A stretch of 64,000 nucleotides of DNA from Manduca sexta (Eukaryota; Arthropoda; Insecta; Lepidoptera; Sphingidae). The stretch is taken from positions 10,189,826-10,253,825 of the forward strand of contig NC_051140.1 in assembly GCF_014839805.1 (NCBI RefSeq), given 5' to 3'. The notes under the pieces are model-generated. The model saw only the letters and a list, made by a program, of their open reading frames with translations. It made no database searches and was not told the origin of the DNA. Shown here piece after piece: positions 12,201 to 20,979 of this stretch. The translations under genes were made by a program, and so were the position numbers. Position 1 is the first letter of the stretch. Each line of letters begins with the position of its first letter.

Positions 12201-15200
12201 TTCGAGTGTAGGGGCTGCCGCACGTGGCAAAACTTTTGGTGTATCTTCGGCGCCGAAACGAGGAAGGGGAATTTTGAATAAACCTGCGCTGCCCGGTTCC
12301 CGCGTGCCTCTTTGCGCATCCTGCAATGGAAATATTAGGTGATTGGGCACGATAAAATCTGAAGTGACTTCGCGTGTTTGCATGTAAAAAATAACATATG
12401 ATATTTTATGTATAACTATATGTGTGTTAGTTAGAATTCCAAATTTATAGGTACCAATCTTTAGGTTTTTAGTAATTTCTGAACACATAATATTTATTTA
12501 ATTTTGTTGCACTAACGTCTTAATTTACTAATATAGACAAAAATACTTTCCTTAACATGAATTAACGTCTGTTTATGTTTGTTTTCGATTTTCTAACAGT
12601 TAACGAAATCCAGAGTCCAAGCATGCCGCATAAAACGGAATTTAAAAGTCAAGCGGAAGAAAGACTTATAAGAAAAATGGCTAAAATGGCTTTAAACGGC
12701 TATGAAATTGGTATACAAAGAAAAATAAAGCCCGCTGATCATATTCAATCAATGGCTGATAAAATACAGGACACAGTTGTTACAAAACATCCATTGAATA
12801 CAGAAAGCTTATCTTCTGGAGAAAATAGCCGAGACAATACTTTAAAAAAAGTTCACAAAATTATCGGTGACAGAGTAAAGGATCCTATAGCACTCAATCA
12901 TCCGTCTAACACAAATTTAAATGACAATATTACACCGATACCCCCACCATTGCCTACTACTCCAATACCAACTTGCAACATTTATAATACTTCAATAGGT
13001 TATTCAGCCAATACAAATTCTAAAAAGATTCAAGAAAATATTCCTAGAAAGCTAAGCAATACTTTCACACCGAACATTCAAATTGGAAATAATTTTGAGA
13101 AAACAAGAAATGGAAACGATTATTCGAGCTTAGACGACACCATTAAAGATAAATTTGAAAATAATTATAATAACACGCTTCGAAAAAAAGCTGACGCAGA
13201 AAAGTCCGTATTTCTTAATGATATGAATACACATCTAGATATTAAAGGCATTGAACCAGGACTCGATTGCTCGACCTTAAATAAGCGAAAAATGTTCGAG
13301 AAAAACGAACAATTGAATTTATCAAACATTACAGACATAAGTTCTAAAAATGACGATAAAATAATGGTGACTGAATCAACACTTAAAAATAAACATAACT
13401 TTGAACAAAGTATTGACAACGGTGACGACAAGAATAAAATTGATCAAGATGAAAATTCTTCTAAAGAGATAAAGTCTTTATGTGGGAGTAGCTTACAAGA
13501 TAACTCATTGTACTGTTTCAAAGCCGTTAAAGCCGATGATAAATATAGTGAACATCTTAAAAATGAAACATCGAATTCGCACATTAATAAACAATTGAAT
13601 GAAAACAATGAAAAACAAGAAAACTCCGAAACGGAGACAGTTGTGAAGAGACGACAGAAAAAATGTAATAGAAACGATGACGGAAGGAGAGATTCTCACA
13701 TTATTGCCCGACCATTGAGTACAATGACGTCTGTGGATGTCGCTGACGGATTATACCCTGTTTGTCATAAATGTGACAAAGCTATAACAAGGTAATATAT
13801 CTAAATCTATTGTGTATTACTACAACTATTCCGTATTATACAATCTATGAGAGTAAGTGGAGTAAACTGAGTAGCATGATGTTTTCGTATGTGCAAGCAT
13901 GAGTGTAAATTTATTCTTAACAATTAACTAAGACTGTTACATATATTTTTACACGTACAATTTATTTAAAACTATACACGGATTACTAATAAGCAACTAT
14001 TTGTATTATACAGAGGACCATTCATCACCGCTTTAGGCCGTATCTGGTGTCCAGAGCACTTCATATGCGTGAATGCAACGTGTAGACGTGCGCTCCAAGA
14101 TATTGGATTCGTTGAAGAAAATGGCCAGCTTTACTGTGAATTCTGTTTCGAACAGTATATCGCTCCTTCGTGCGACAAGTGCCATGCTAAAATTAAAGGC
14201 GTAAGTACGCTTACTACTAAGTTGCTATAATATAATTTATATCTAAACCGCCAGAAAATGGAAAAATATTTTAGATTTTAATAAGTAAGTATATAAATAA
14301 ATGACTAACTTAAAATTGCGTTGTTTACAGGATTGCTTAAATGCTATTGGAAAGCATTTCCATCCCGAATGCTTCAGCTGTGTCTATTGCGGAAAATTAT
14401 TTGGTAACAATCCGTTCTTTTTGGAAGACGGACTTCCATATTGCGAAGCAGGTAAACAAACAATATTTTAATTAATTTTGATTTATTATTGTAGCCTATT
14501 TATTATAGCCTATTTCAACATTTTAGGAATAAATTGTAAATAAGAACTGATAATTCAAATATGAACGTTACTGTTTTCAGATTGGAACGAGTTGTTTACT
14601 ACGAAATGCTTCGCCTGCGGTTTCCCCGTGGAAGCGGGCGACAGGTGGGTCGAGGCGCTCAACAATAACTACCACAGTCAGTGCTTCAACTGCACGGTGC
14701 GTATGATGAGACGCTTAATAAATAAATACCAATAAATATATTATTATACACACGCAATATCAAAGAAAATTCTTTACTTCTCATATAGATATTAGGTATA
14801 TTAATTTAATAATAAGTTTTAAGTAGGAACATAATAATACATATTGCAATAGTGAACAAAACATAAAATAGTCAAAACTTCAAATCAGTACCTAACTAAA
14901 CTTTGTCACCGTAGTTTTTTTATTGTCCACAAAAAATAGGCTTTTATACTACATAGGTACATCTTCTGCATTTTATAAAACTAGTAATTGAACTTATTTA
15001 TAGAATAAACGTTTTAGCTTGCATTTTATTATTATTCGCATTTGAATGACAAACCGTATAAATGTAACCGACAAACTCTAGTGTAATTAAAATAATAATA
15101 TTTTAAAAATGCACTTTCGTAACACTTTACATAATGATGTCCATAATATTTTTACCAGTAAGCAGGTTTTTTTGTGGGGACACGCAGAAGCACGCTGTGG

Positions 15201-18200
15201 CCCCAAAAGAAATTTCGAAAATATCAAAAAAAATGCCATTAAAAAGTACAGGAAGGAGGGGCGTACAAAAAATTACTATGATCGGGGACTTATCATTTCC
15301 GAGAATTAGCGTGCCTCCAAAAAAGAACTGATAAAAAAGGCCTGCTAGTACCTATCTACGTAGTATACATACGTGTCTCGAACATATGCAATAAGTACAT
15401 ATATTTTCATTAATTAGGACCCCGCACTGTAGGTGAAAGTTCGTATGTGTTTTAAGGCGATGATTTTCTTCATAATATTATTAAGCGACAGAATACATAA
15501 TATAAATATTTTTTACGTATCCGACTATACAGTAGGTAGGTACTTATACAAGATACTATATATATTATAGGGTTGTAGCTCGAATTAATATTTTGCAAAT
15601 TAAAATATAAACATAGGCGATAAATTAAGTACGTAATAATTATTTAGTTCTTTCACAGATTTACTGTAATTGATTGAATTGGACTTGCAAATTAATAGCG
15701 ACCGGAATATAATATGAATTAGCTTATGTACACCATTTTCATCGGATTTTTCATGTAAAAATTTTTTGGGATGTTGCGCGAGGATAACTTACAATAAATG
15801 AAATATCACATTGGTCGACCATACTTATTAAAGTGGCTTAGTTCAAAAATTACCCTGCATTTAAAGTTTATACAAATAGGTAATCTCATTAACGAGATAA
15901 GTGAACTTTTGCTACAGACAAACGCCCGTTTTCATAAACGTTATTTATCTAAAGACTAAGGATTGCTATGATAACAAGTCTGTTTCTCAGCAATGCTCCG
16001 TCCTTAGATAAATAACGTTTATGAATAAGGGGGAAAGAGTTTAGCACCCAAGTTTATGAAATACAGTACACCCTATATCCCTTTGCCCGATTCGAAGATC
16101 GAACCAGGTACTTCAGCATGATAGGCGTACCACGTAGGTACGCAATATATACAACTCCGTTTATTGCTTAATTGATGACTGCGAGTAGATACCTACTGTA
16201 TTATGATTATAGACTATTACAAGTTTCAGTGAATTTGCGGTTTTTCAATCATAAAATTAGACTATTTGAAATTTATAAATAACAAGTTATATGAGTCTAA
16301 CATTAAGAAATTGAATCCACGCCGCAGCATGAAAGACTTACCGGAATATAAATCCCACTTGAACCGTACATTTTTCGGGTTAAATGCTATGACTTATGTA
16401 TTTAGACTAGGAAACAATACTTACTTAGAATAAAAAGTAGAGTATCAATTTGTTAAGATCCAAAAAATAAGTGTCGCTTAACGCTTTAGTTTTTTCAAGT
16501 ATCGGAGCGCCCAATAATTTATTACTATAGTTCGATCATATTAGGTTGTTTGTTATTATATAATAGAGTATCCAAACCAAAGACATTAAACTACTTATAT
16601 CATTTTTTTCTGGTTATCAATAGGCACTTCTATTTTTATATAATTAACCTAAATACCTAATATCCATAAAATGATCGGACGGTACCTACCATTAAAAGTT
16701 ATATAACAAACTAGCTTTTGCCCGCGGCTCCGCCCGCGTTATAAAGTTTTTCAGGCTAAAGTTTTCCGTTATAAAAGTAGTAGCTTCCCGGGAGCCTATG
16801 TTCTTCCCAGGGTCTCAAACTGTTCCATACCAAATTTCATCTTAATACGTTGGATAGTTTTTGAGTTTAACACGTTCAGGCAGACAGATGCAGCGGGGGA
16901 CTTTGTTTTACCCTTAACATTTTGTTTTACAAAAAATAGGGGTTGGTGATAGAAGGGTATAAATTTAGGGTTGAATGTATTTTTTAATGCGACATAATAA
17001 AAAAAATAAAAAAATAAAAATTTGTATAGAATTATAAAAAAAATGTTAAGGGTGGACAACCCTTAACACTTAGGGGTATGAAAAATAGATGTTAGCTGAT
17101 TCTCAGACCTACTGAATATGCATGCAAAATTTGGTTAAAATCGGTAAAGCCGATTCGGAGGAGTACGGAGACAAACATTGTGACACGAGAATTTTATATA
17201 TTAGAAGATTAGATTACGAGATATCTTGTGTACTATGATAATGTAAATATTATACACACCCATTTAAAATTAAAACATTATTATAATCTCAGCCGATACC
17301 TATTGATAATACAACCACTTAATAGATGTCATGAAAAAAAAAAAAGCTCGTCATACGCCGCCATACCGTGTTTAGTACCCCAAGTAACAAATTCTTGTGT
17401 GCCTCCTCAGTGTGTACGTAACGTTTGAACTTTGAACATTTTAATGATATATTGTACAGTTTTTGTACTTAATACTTACTGTATATATCGTGGCCTATAT
17501 TGAGTATAAACTTCCCAAAGTTCTGGAAGTTCGTTTTTTAATAGTATAGTAGATAATTCATTATTTAGTGCTTGTAGAAATGCTTTTCACCTTTTGTTTA
17601 ATAAGTTTATGTAGTTTTGGCTATTTTATGAACCTAATCAAATACCTACCTATTTATTATTTGCATAATAATAACGTGATTTCCTTTGGAAAAATACCAT
17701 GATGTACAAAGGAATTCTGAATGTTTGTATTTTTTTTTTATTTCACGTTCACACAAGACAGAAAAAAATTAATACAAAATATGAACATTCATTCGTTCTT
17801 TTTTCCAATATTAAACGAAGTAGTATGTAACTATACCTAGATACAGTACACTAATCATAGACTGACGAAACATGACAGTCTATGATTAGGGTACCACATG
17901 ATGAATTTATTGACTACACCAAAATTTTCCAAAGCAAATCTGTGATAAATAAAAATGGTTTTATTTTCGCGGAGAAAGTGCAATCGTCACTACCGCCCAT
18001 TTTCTAAAATTTTCTTATTCTAAGTTTTCTAAAAGTTCGATAAGAAATGTCAATCTTAAATTTATATTCAAATAACCAGTGATAAATCTCAAAACAGCTT
18101 TTACATACTTATTTTAACCTCTATAATTTTGAATGCGACAAATGTTCAACAGTTATCTATCTATTAGTGATTATCTCTAGGTACATATATCTATATCTAG

Positions 18201-18377
18201 AGATGTCTTTAATATTTTTAATTGACTTATAAAAAGAGGAAGACACTTCGATTTGGACAAATGTGAATTGTAAGTATTATGACTATAATTTTTTTACAGG
18301 TGTGCAAAAAGAACCTCGAAGGACAGAGTTTCTTCGCCAAGGGAGGTCGACCTTTCTGCAAGTCACATGCACGCTAA
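3120..18377 (+). CDS. Zasp52: Zasp52, PDZ and LIM domain Z-disc protein (gene span, 5' partial)
   Basis: Z-band alternatively spliced PDZ-motif protein of the ALP/Enigma family. It binds alpha-actinin and organises muscle Z-discs and integrin attachment sites. Seen here in order: the second half of a PDZ domain (VNGGSAAERAGLQAGDALIR), the TWRPSVTPTGSLP segment, the ZM motif (VNKQYNTPVNMYSDKTIAET), LIM1, Pro/Ala-rich linkers, a very long disordered exon, then LIM2, LIM3 and LIM4 ending FCKSHAR. All listed exons have GT-AG borders and join in phase. The longest combination gives about 1,600 residues before adding the missing N-terminus. The start of the PDZ domain is upstream of the window. Two first-half exons exist for LIM1 (5100 and 5493) and two for LIM2 (9230 and 12600). 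Family identity is very secure; which exon combinations are really used is not shown by sequence alone. Confidence 0.95.
3574..3748 (+). CDS. Zasp52: Zasp52 exon: post-PDZ linker (TWRPSVTPTGSLP)
   Basis: Acceptor CGGCAG, donor GTATGT. It completes the Arg codon and encodes GGGTWRPSVTPTGSLPRPG, then a Ser/Thr/Pro-rich linker ending KPFGY. The GGTWxPSVTPTGS stretch directly after the PDZ domain is typical of insect Zasp proteins. The exon ends on a whole codon. Confidence 0.92.
4080..4210 (+). CDS. Zasp52: Zasp52 exon: ZM (ZASP-like) motif, first part
   Basis: Acceptor TTTACAG, donor GGTGAGT. It starts in phase 0 with MNGNDSVKSI and contains VNKQYNTPVNMYSDKTIAET, the ZM motif that in ALP/Enigma proteins contributes to alpha-actinin and self-interaction. 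The exon leaves two bases (GG), completed to Gly by the next exon. Confidence 0.93.
4516..4607 (+). CDS. Zasp52: Zasp52 exon: end of the ZM region (GVNFKKNEKTYD)
   Basis: Acceptor TTGGCAG, donor GGTAATG. Encodes GVNFKKNEKTYDAEKSAVF and KVLQEAENDPEP, a short charged helix-like stretch after the ZM motif. It ends in phase 1, so it can join either LIM1 first-half exon (5100 or 5493), and by phase also the LIM2 first-half exons (9230 or 12600). Confidence 0.92.
5100..5244 (+). CDS. Zasp52: Zasp52 exon: LIM1 first half, version a (NICEECERLIT)
   Basis: Acceptor AAAATAG, donor ACGTAAGT. A Pro/Val-rich linker leads into GLPPGQNICEECERLIT, giving the first Cys-x2-Cys pair of LIM1. It starts needing two bases and ends with two bases, so it is phase-equivalent to the alternative exon at 5493. 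Joined to the exon at 6659 it restores CEECERLITGVFVRIKDK, a typical LIM1 start. Confidence 0.92.
5493..5832 (+). CDS. Zasp52: Zasp52 exon: LIM1 first half, alternative version b (YCSDCNRYI)
   Basis: Likely acceptor GCCAGCAG, donor ATGTAAGA. A GC-rich, Ser/Arg/Ala/Pro-rich linker of about 100 residues leads into NDTPYCSDCNRYI, which supplies a different Cys-x2-Cys pair. Start and end phases are the same as in the 5100 exon, and joining to 6659 reads CSDCNRYIIGVFVRIKDK. This makes it a mutually exclusive replacement for version a. The weak pyrimidine tract makes the exact acceptor less certain than the donor. The three other frames here are also open, an effect of GC-rich composition. Confidence 0.8.
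6659..6847 (+). CDS. Zasp52: Zasp52 exon: LIM1 second half
   Basis: Acceptor GTACTAG, donor CCGTAAGT. Encodes GVFVRIKDKNLHVECFKC, then STCGTSLKNQGYYNINGK and LYCDIHAKLVARQNP: the His-x2-Cys, Cys-x2-Cys and Cys-x2-His zinc ligands of LIM1. It accepts either first-half exon (phase 2) and ends in phase 2. Confidence 0.94.
6989..7079 (+). CDS. Zasp52: Zasp52 exon: linker after LIM1
   Basis: Acceptor TTGTAG, donor GCGTAAGT. Encodes GGRIPSNTYATPLPPLATG and NYTNGSSSLFS, a disordered linker. It joins the 6659 exon in phase 2 and leaves a whole codon at the end. Confidence 0.88.
7170..7427 (+). CDS. Zasp52: Zasp52 exon: Ala/Pro linker, with optional short C-terminus
   Basis: Acceptor TTGTGCAG. Encodes PSSNLSGPKPFGSSIGSAY and then a long Ala/Pro/Ser-rich stretch. 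Two outcomes are visible. Spliced at the donor CCCA|GTAAGA (exon end 7401, phase 1) it joins either the 9230 or the 12600 exon. Unspliced it reads SKRVTFAV and stops at 7425 to 7427, followed 57 bases later by AATAAA. The unspliced form would be a short PDZ-ZM-LIM1 protein lacking LIM2 to LIM4, an ALP-like layout. GC-rich codon use differs sharply from the AT-rich exons that follow. Confidence 0.87.
   Translation, partial: PSSNLSGPKPFGSSIGSAYSPSLSPRSAPLSPARPVAAPAAPAPAAMPTALSAPLPAPAPAPLLASAPVPAASSFAPSKRVTFAV
7484..7489 (+). terminator. Candidate poly(A) signal of the short Zasp52 isoform
   Basis: AATAAA 57 bases after the in-frame stop at 7425 to 7427. In AT-rich DNA the hexamer is common, so it supports but does not prove an alternative 3' end here. 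Confidence 0.4.
7490..9229. other. Zasp52 intron, nothing recognised
   Basis: About 1.7 kb of AT-rich intronic sequence. I see no coding exon, RNA gene or clear transposon. It ends at the acceptor AAAAAG before 9230, whose pyrimidine tract (TTTTCTCCATCCTTTTGTAA) lies unusually far upstream. Confidence 0.6.
9230..12338 (+). CDS. Zasp52: Zasp52 giant exon, ending in LIM2 first half, version a
   Basis: Phase-1 acceptor at 9229, donor TTAGGTGATT. About 1,036 residues, opening SQNVKSIVWPPPNPPEDEPP. Mostly disordered and rich in Ser, Thr, Pro, Gln and Asn. It has three copies of a (D/E)ALT(I/T)AP(E/D)RP(Y/F)(S/T)P motif near 10014, 10429 and 10519, and an RSPTPKPRSRSPAPGPP stretch near 11480. The end, APKRGRGILNKPALPGSR then VPLCASCNGNIR, provides the first Cys-x2-Cys of LIM2, completed by GPFITALGRIWCPEHFIC from the 14014 exon. 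The RGRGILN lead-in before LIM2 is characteristic of Zasp52. Very long linker exons of this kind occur in long insect Zasp52 forms. Skipping it, or using the 12600 exon instead, keeps the frame. Confidence 0.93.
12600..13791 (+). CDS. Zasp52: Zasp52 exon: alternative long linker and LIM2 first half, version b
   Basis: Acceptor TTTTCTAACAG, donor AAGGTAATA, 397 residues. Opens INEIQSPSMPHKTEFKSQ and AEERLIRKMAKMALNGYEIG, a conserved-looking helical patch, followed by a very Asn/Lys/Asp/Ser-rich disordered region. It ends DGLYPVCHKCDKAITR. The CHKC pair replaces CASC of version a, and joining to the 14014 exon gives CHKCDKAITRGPFITALG. It starts in phase 1 and ends in phase 2, exactly like the 9230 exon, so the two are interchangeable. 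The composition is much more charged than version a. Confidence 0.88.
14014..14200 (+). CDS. Zasp52: Zasp52 exon: LIM2 second half and LIM3 start
   Basis: Acceptor TTATACAG, donor GGCGTAAGT. Encodes RGPFITALGRIWCPEHFIC, NATCRRALQDIGFVEENG and LYCEFCFEQYIAPSCDKCH: the remaining LIM2 zinc ligands and the first Cys-x2-Cys of LIM3. It accepts phase-2 donors from 12338 or 13791, and by phase also from 5244, 5832 or 6847. Confidence 0.94.
14331..14451 (+). CDS. Zasp52: Zasp52 exon: LIM3 second half
   Basis: Acceptor TTTACAG, donor CAGGTAAAC. Encodes DCLNAIGKHFHPECFSCVYC and then FFLEDGLPYCEA; the following exon adds DW. These carry the HPEC, CVYC and CEAD zinc ligands of LIM3. Ends in phase 1. Confidence 0.94.
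14581..14696 (+). CDS. Zasp52: Zasp52 exon: LIM4 first part
   Basis: Acceptor GTTTTCAG, donor ACGGTGCGT. Encodes DWNELFTTKCFACGFPVEAG, DRWVEALNNNYHSQCFNCT: the CFAC and HSQC ligands of LIM4 and the first Cys of the next pair. Ends on a whole codon and joins GTG TGC at 18300. Confidence 0.94.
15925..16032. mobile_element. Short foldback MITE (CCCTTATTCATAAACG type)
   Basis: The arms TTCATAAACGTTATTTATCT and its reverse complement flank about 50 bases, with CCC/GGG outer ends (the right end reads GGGGG). A related element lies in the Nopp140/Rheb intergenic region (34684 to 34867) with the same TTATTCAT...TTATCTAA ends. It is non-autonomous, with no coding capacity. Confidence 0.65.
16712..17213. 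mobile_element. Transposon remnant with CCCGCGGCTCCGCCCGCG block
   Basis: Starts CTAGCTTTTGCCCGCGGCTC, a block found at the border of many lepidopteran repeats. It runs through CCAAATTTCATCTTAATACG, a poly-A-rich middle and AATTTGGTTAAAATCGGTAA, and ends TATATATTAGAAGATTAGA. This looks like the 3' part of a retroelement, or a non-autonomous relative. No intact reading frame. Confidence 0.6.
17851..17889. repeat. Perfect 14-bp hairpin
   Basis: CTAATCATAGACTG (17851 to 17864) is followed after 11 bases by its exact reverse complement (17876 to 17889). It lies in the last Zasp52 intron. It may be a tiny foldback element or an intronic RNA structure. Confidence 0.7.
18300..18377 (+). CDS. Zasp52: Zasp52 terminal exon: end of LIM4
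   Basis: Acceptor TTTTTTACAGG after a T-rich tract. In phase 0 it encodes VCKKNLEGQSFFAKGG and RPFCKSHAR, then TAA. It supplies the last zinc ligands of LIM4, and the ending matches the conserved C-terminus of Zasp52 proteins. The same exon is also open in the next frame (see 18301 to 19500). Confidence 0.94.
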   Translation: MCKKNLEGQSFFAKGGRPFCKSHAR

Positions 18378-19500
18378 TAGATCTTCTCAAATCATTTATA
18401 ATTCCGATACCGTGTACACGACAACAACATTTCGTCCCGTCTCTTCTTCTCCCATTTCCACTGTAGAAATAAAAAAACCATCACCGCAAAGGACCAGAAA
18501 GCTGGAAACACCCCTCCACTTCGATGGAGGATTGTTTTCCGACATTACGAGCGCTGATGGAAAGGTACTCAGTAAAGTAACGGTAGATAGAGTACAGCGG
18601 TCGACGCGGCATGACGTAACTAACTCACCAAGTGTTGACTTGCATGACAAGAATCCTAACGTCGATGACATAATTAAAACTGAAACTATAACAAATGAAG
18701 ATGTAATCACCGTCAAATTCACTCCAATACCACTCGAAATTGATTCACCACGCTTGCTTACACCATTGCTGTTAAATCAAGCAAGAACGCCAATAGAATT
18801 GATAAAGAATGACTACGAAGATTTGCAGAGCTACAAAATTGTGGGTTCTTTGTGTAAAGAAAAAATGTTCGAACCTAATAAATTAATGCCCTCGGTAAAA
18901 CAAAATTCAAATGACCTTAGATTGTCAGAGTCGGCAAAAAGGGATCATAGTCCTTTAGCTAATTTTCTTGTCTCCGAGCATTTGATTAAAATAGACAATT
19001 ATCTACAAGAAAGTTTGAACGCATGTTCCCAAAAAGACATTACAGATTGTCCTATAAATAATATTCCACTAAAAATAAAAGAAGAGACGGACACGATACC
19101 CAATAATTCAAAATTAACTCAAATTGAGAACCATAATATATTATGTCACGAAGAAGTTCGTAGTATTAATAATGTTACTAATAGTTACCATGATAAAAAT
19201 AACGCATCAACGATGACAACGACCACAGCGACCACAACGACTAAACAAGAACAAGATTTTTGTCCAATAACAGAGTTATTTGATAAAAAGGAAACTTCAA
19301 TTTCCTCTCCGACTGAATACATAAAAGAAAACCAATGCAACGTAATAACTACGCATGAGACGAAATGTGGTCGCTTACGTGCTTATTGTAACATGCCGAT
19401 ACATTATCATGCGGCTATTTTATGTTTTTTATTAGTTGTATATAACTTTGTTTACCAATATATTAAACAAAATTATCATATTGAAGAGAAAGTTTCGTAA
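18301..19500 (+). CDS. Overlapping second-frame ORF: candidate tail-anchored Zasp52 C-terminus
   Basis: From the same acceptor, the frame one base downstream is open for 399 codons to TAA at 19498. An upstream stop (TAA at 18286) lies just inside the intron, so the frame is reached either by splicing from a phase-2 donor or from the ATG at 18367. The protein is Ser/Thr/Asn/Lys-rich and disordered (for example KKPSPQRTRKLETPLHFDGG and VITVKFTPIPLEIDSPRLL). It ends with one strong hydrophobic segment, HAAILCFLLVVYNFVYQYI, and a short tail ending EEKVS, the layout of a tail-anchored membrane protein. An open frame this long with varied coding-like composition is unlikely by chance in AT-rich DNA. 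The donors at 13791, 12338, 6847, 5832, 5244 and 4210 have the right phase. I do not recognise the family. It could instead be an unrelated overlapping gene or conserved 3'UTR. Confidence 0.6.
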   Translation, partial: CAKRTSKDRVSSPREVDLSASHMHANRSSQIIYNSDTVYTTTTFRPVSSSPISTVEIKKPSPQRTRKLETPLHFDGGLFSDITSADGKVLSKVTVDRVQRSTRHDVTNSPSVDLHDKNPNVDDIIKTETITNEDVITVKFTPIPLEIDSPRLLTPLLLNQARTPIELIKNDYEDLQSYKIVGSLCKEKMFEPNKLMPSVKQNSNDLRLSESAKRDHSPLANFLVSEHLIKIDNYLQESLNACSQKDITDCPINNIPLKIKEETDTIPNNSKLTQIENHNILCHEEVRSINNVTNSYHDKNNASTMTTTTATTTTKQEQDFCPITELFDKKETSISSPTEYIKENQCNVITTHETKCGRLRAYCNMPIHYHAAILCFLLVVYNFVYQYIKQNYHIEEKVS

Positions 19501-20150
19501 TGTAAGTGATGTACTATTAAATTGTATTCGTAAACTAGTCATTACATAACTATTCATAATATATATTTGGCACGAATATCTTCCATTGAAACATGTAAAT
19601 ATTCACAGTTAATTGCCCTAAACTTCTCCTTTACTATCAATATTTTATCAATAACAATTTGGTGCTTCTTATTTTAGACTCCCTTCCAATATAGCGATTG
19701 ATTATAATTTAGCTCTATTTAAGGCTTTGTATACAGCTTCCGGAATGTTGCAACGAATTAATTATTACTAACATTAACCGACATAGACAATCGAACGATG
19801 AGATGTTCAAATACAATAAAAATTATTATTATGATAGCCAAACTTTAATCTTAGTGTAAATTTATTGGTGCACCAACTCTTGACAAATAAATATTGTAAC
19901 TTATCTCATTTCGTATGTAAGTACTACTTATATTTATTTACATTTTATTGTCCTATTGTGTCATTCATGTTAATAATAATGTATTATTAGAATGTGTTTT
20001 ATGATTTAAAATGAAAATTTAAAAGTTTTAAACAAAAAAATATACCTTCTACGTTGAAGAAAATAATCTTAATTTTAAGAACTATTTATTTAAACTTTTA
20101 ATGCATACATACATACCCAAATAATATTATAATATTTTTAAGTTGCGCTT

Positions 20151-20156
20151 AATAAA
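20151..20156 (+). terminator. Candidate distal poly(A) signal of Zasp52
   Basis: AATAAA about 1.8 kb after the LIM4 stop and 650 bases after the second-frame stop. Earlier candidates occur around 19815 and 19886. The true site cannot be chosen from sequence alone. Confidence 0.3.
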
Positions 20157-20159
20157 GTA

Positions 20160-20975
20160 TTTAATTTTCTAAAATGATTGTTTTCTTATTGATTACGTCA
20201 AAACCGATTGGTACAAGGGCGTCGAAAATAAATATTTATCAGAAAGATATTGTTTCCAAGAAAAAAAGGGGAGGGGGATCAACTTGCAGGGCGTTGATTG
20301 GACTTGATCTCATTGGCCTTGATATAATGCGTAAGTAACCATTTTGATTGTAGACGTTCTATTTTTTTTTTATTTTTTTTACTCGGTTACAAATAAACTA
20401 TAATCAAAAATACTTATAATAATGGCGTTGTATACTAGTTTTAAAGATTGTGGGTGATCACCACACCATACTCCACTAAGACATCATAACATATGTATAT
20501 GATGCTCTACTTTGTTAACAACATAGAGTCTTACTTATAAACTTGTTTTAGCGTTAAAAGCTGATTAAGAATTGCTTAAATAGCTGTCAAAAAATTACCG
20601 GTTCCTAGTTTAAACCTTATTAGGAGGCTAGATGGCGGGTTTTGACTTACAACTGATCAAGTAAATTTGTGTTTAACTAAGCACAACATTGCGATTTTTT
20701 TATAAGTAAGACTGATAATAGCAGTGAGCAGTCCCAGACAGCGTGGAGTCCAGTAAAACAAACACTTGTACTTGAAAACGCTTTTTAACTAGAATTGGAA
20801 TGTTGTTATTAGAATGCTAATAGGAAGTTTTTTTCTTTGGTATAAACAACAGCTGCACACATTGACGCAGAAAGATCTAAACCCATTTTAATCAAAAAGC
20901 CAAAATGATAAAGAAATTAATGAAGAATTGTGTTCTACACATTCTCCAAAGAGAATTATAATATATATGTTTCCA
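20160..20975. other. Intergenic, nothing recognised
   Basis: AT-rich sequence between the Zasp52 3' end and a dispersed repeat. No coding signal seen. Confidence 0.5.
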
Positions 20976-20979
20976 TATG

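Larger units (their letters stand above)
14697..18299. other. Last Zasp52 intron, 3.6 kb, repeat-bearing
   Basis: Separates the LIM4 first part from the terminal exon. It holds a foldback MITE (15925 to 16032), a transposon remnant (16712 to 17213) and a perfect hairpin (17851 to 17889). No coding exon was recognised in between. Confidence 0.7.

Noticed and set aside
18263..18466. 67-codon third frame across the last Zasp52 exon
   Set aside because: Begins in the intron and would need skipping of the 14581 exon; short, no domain, far weaker than the other two frames.
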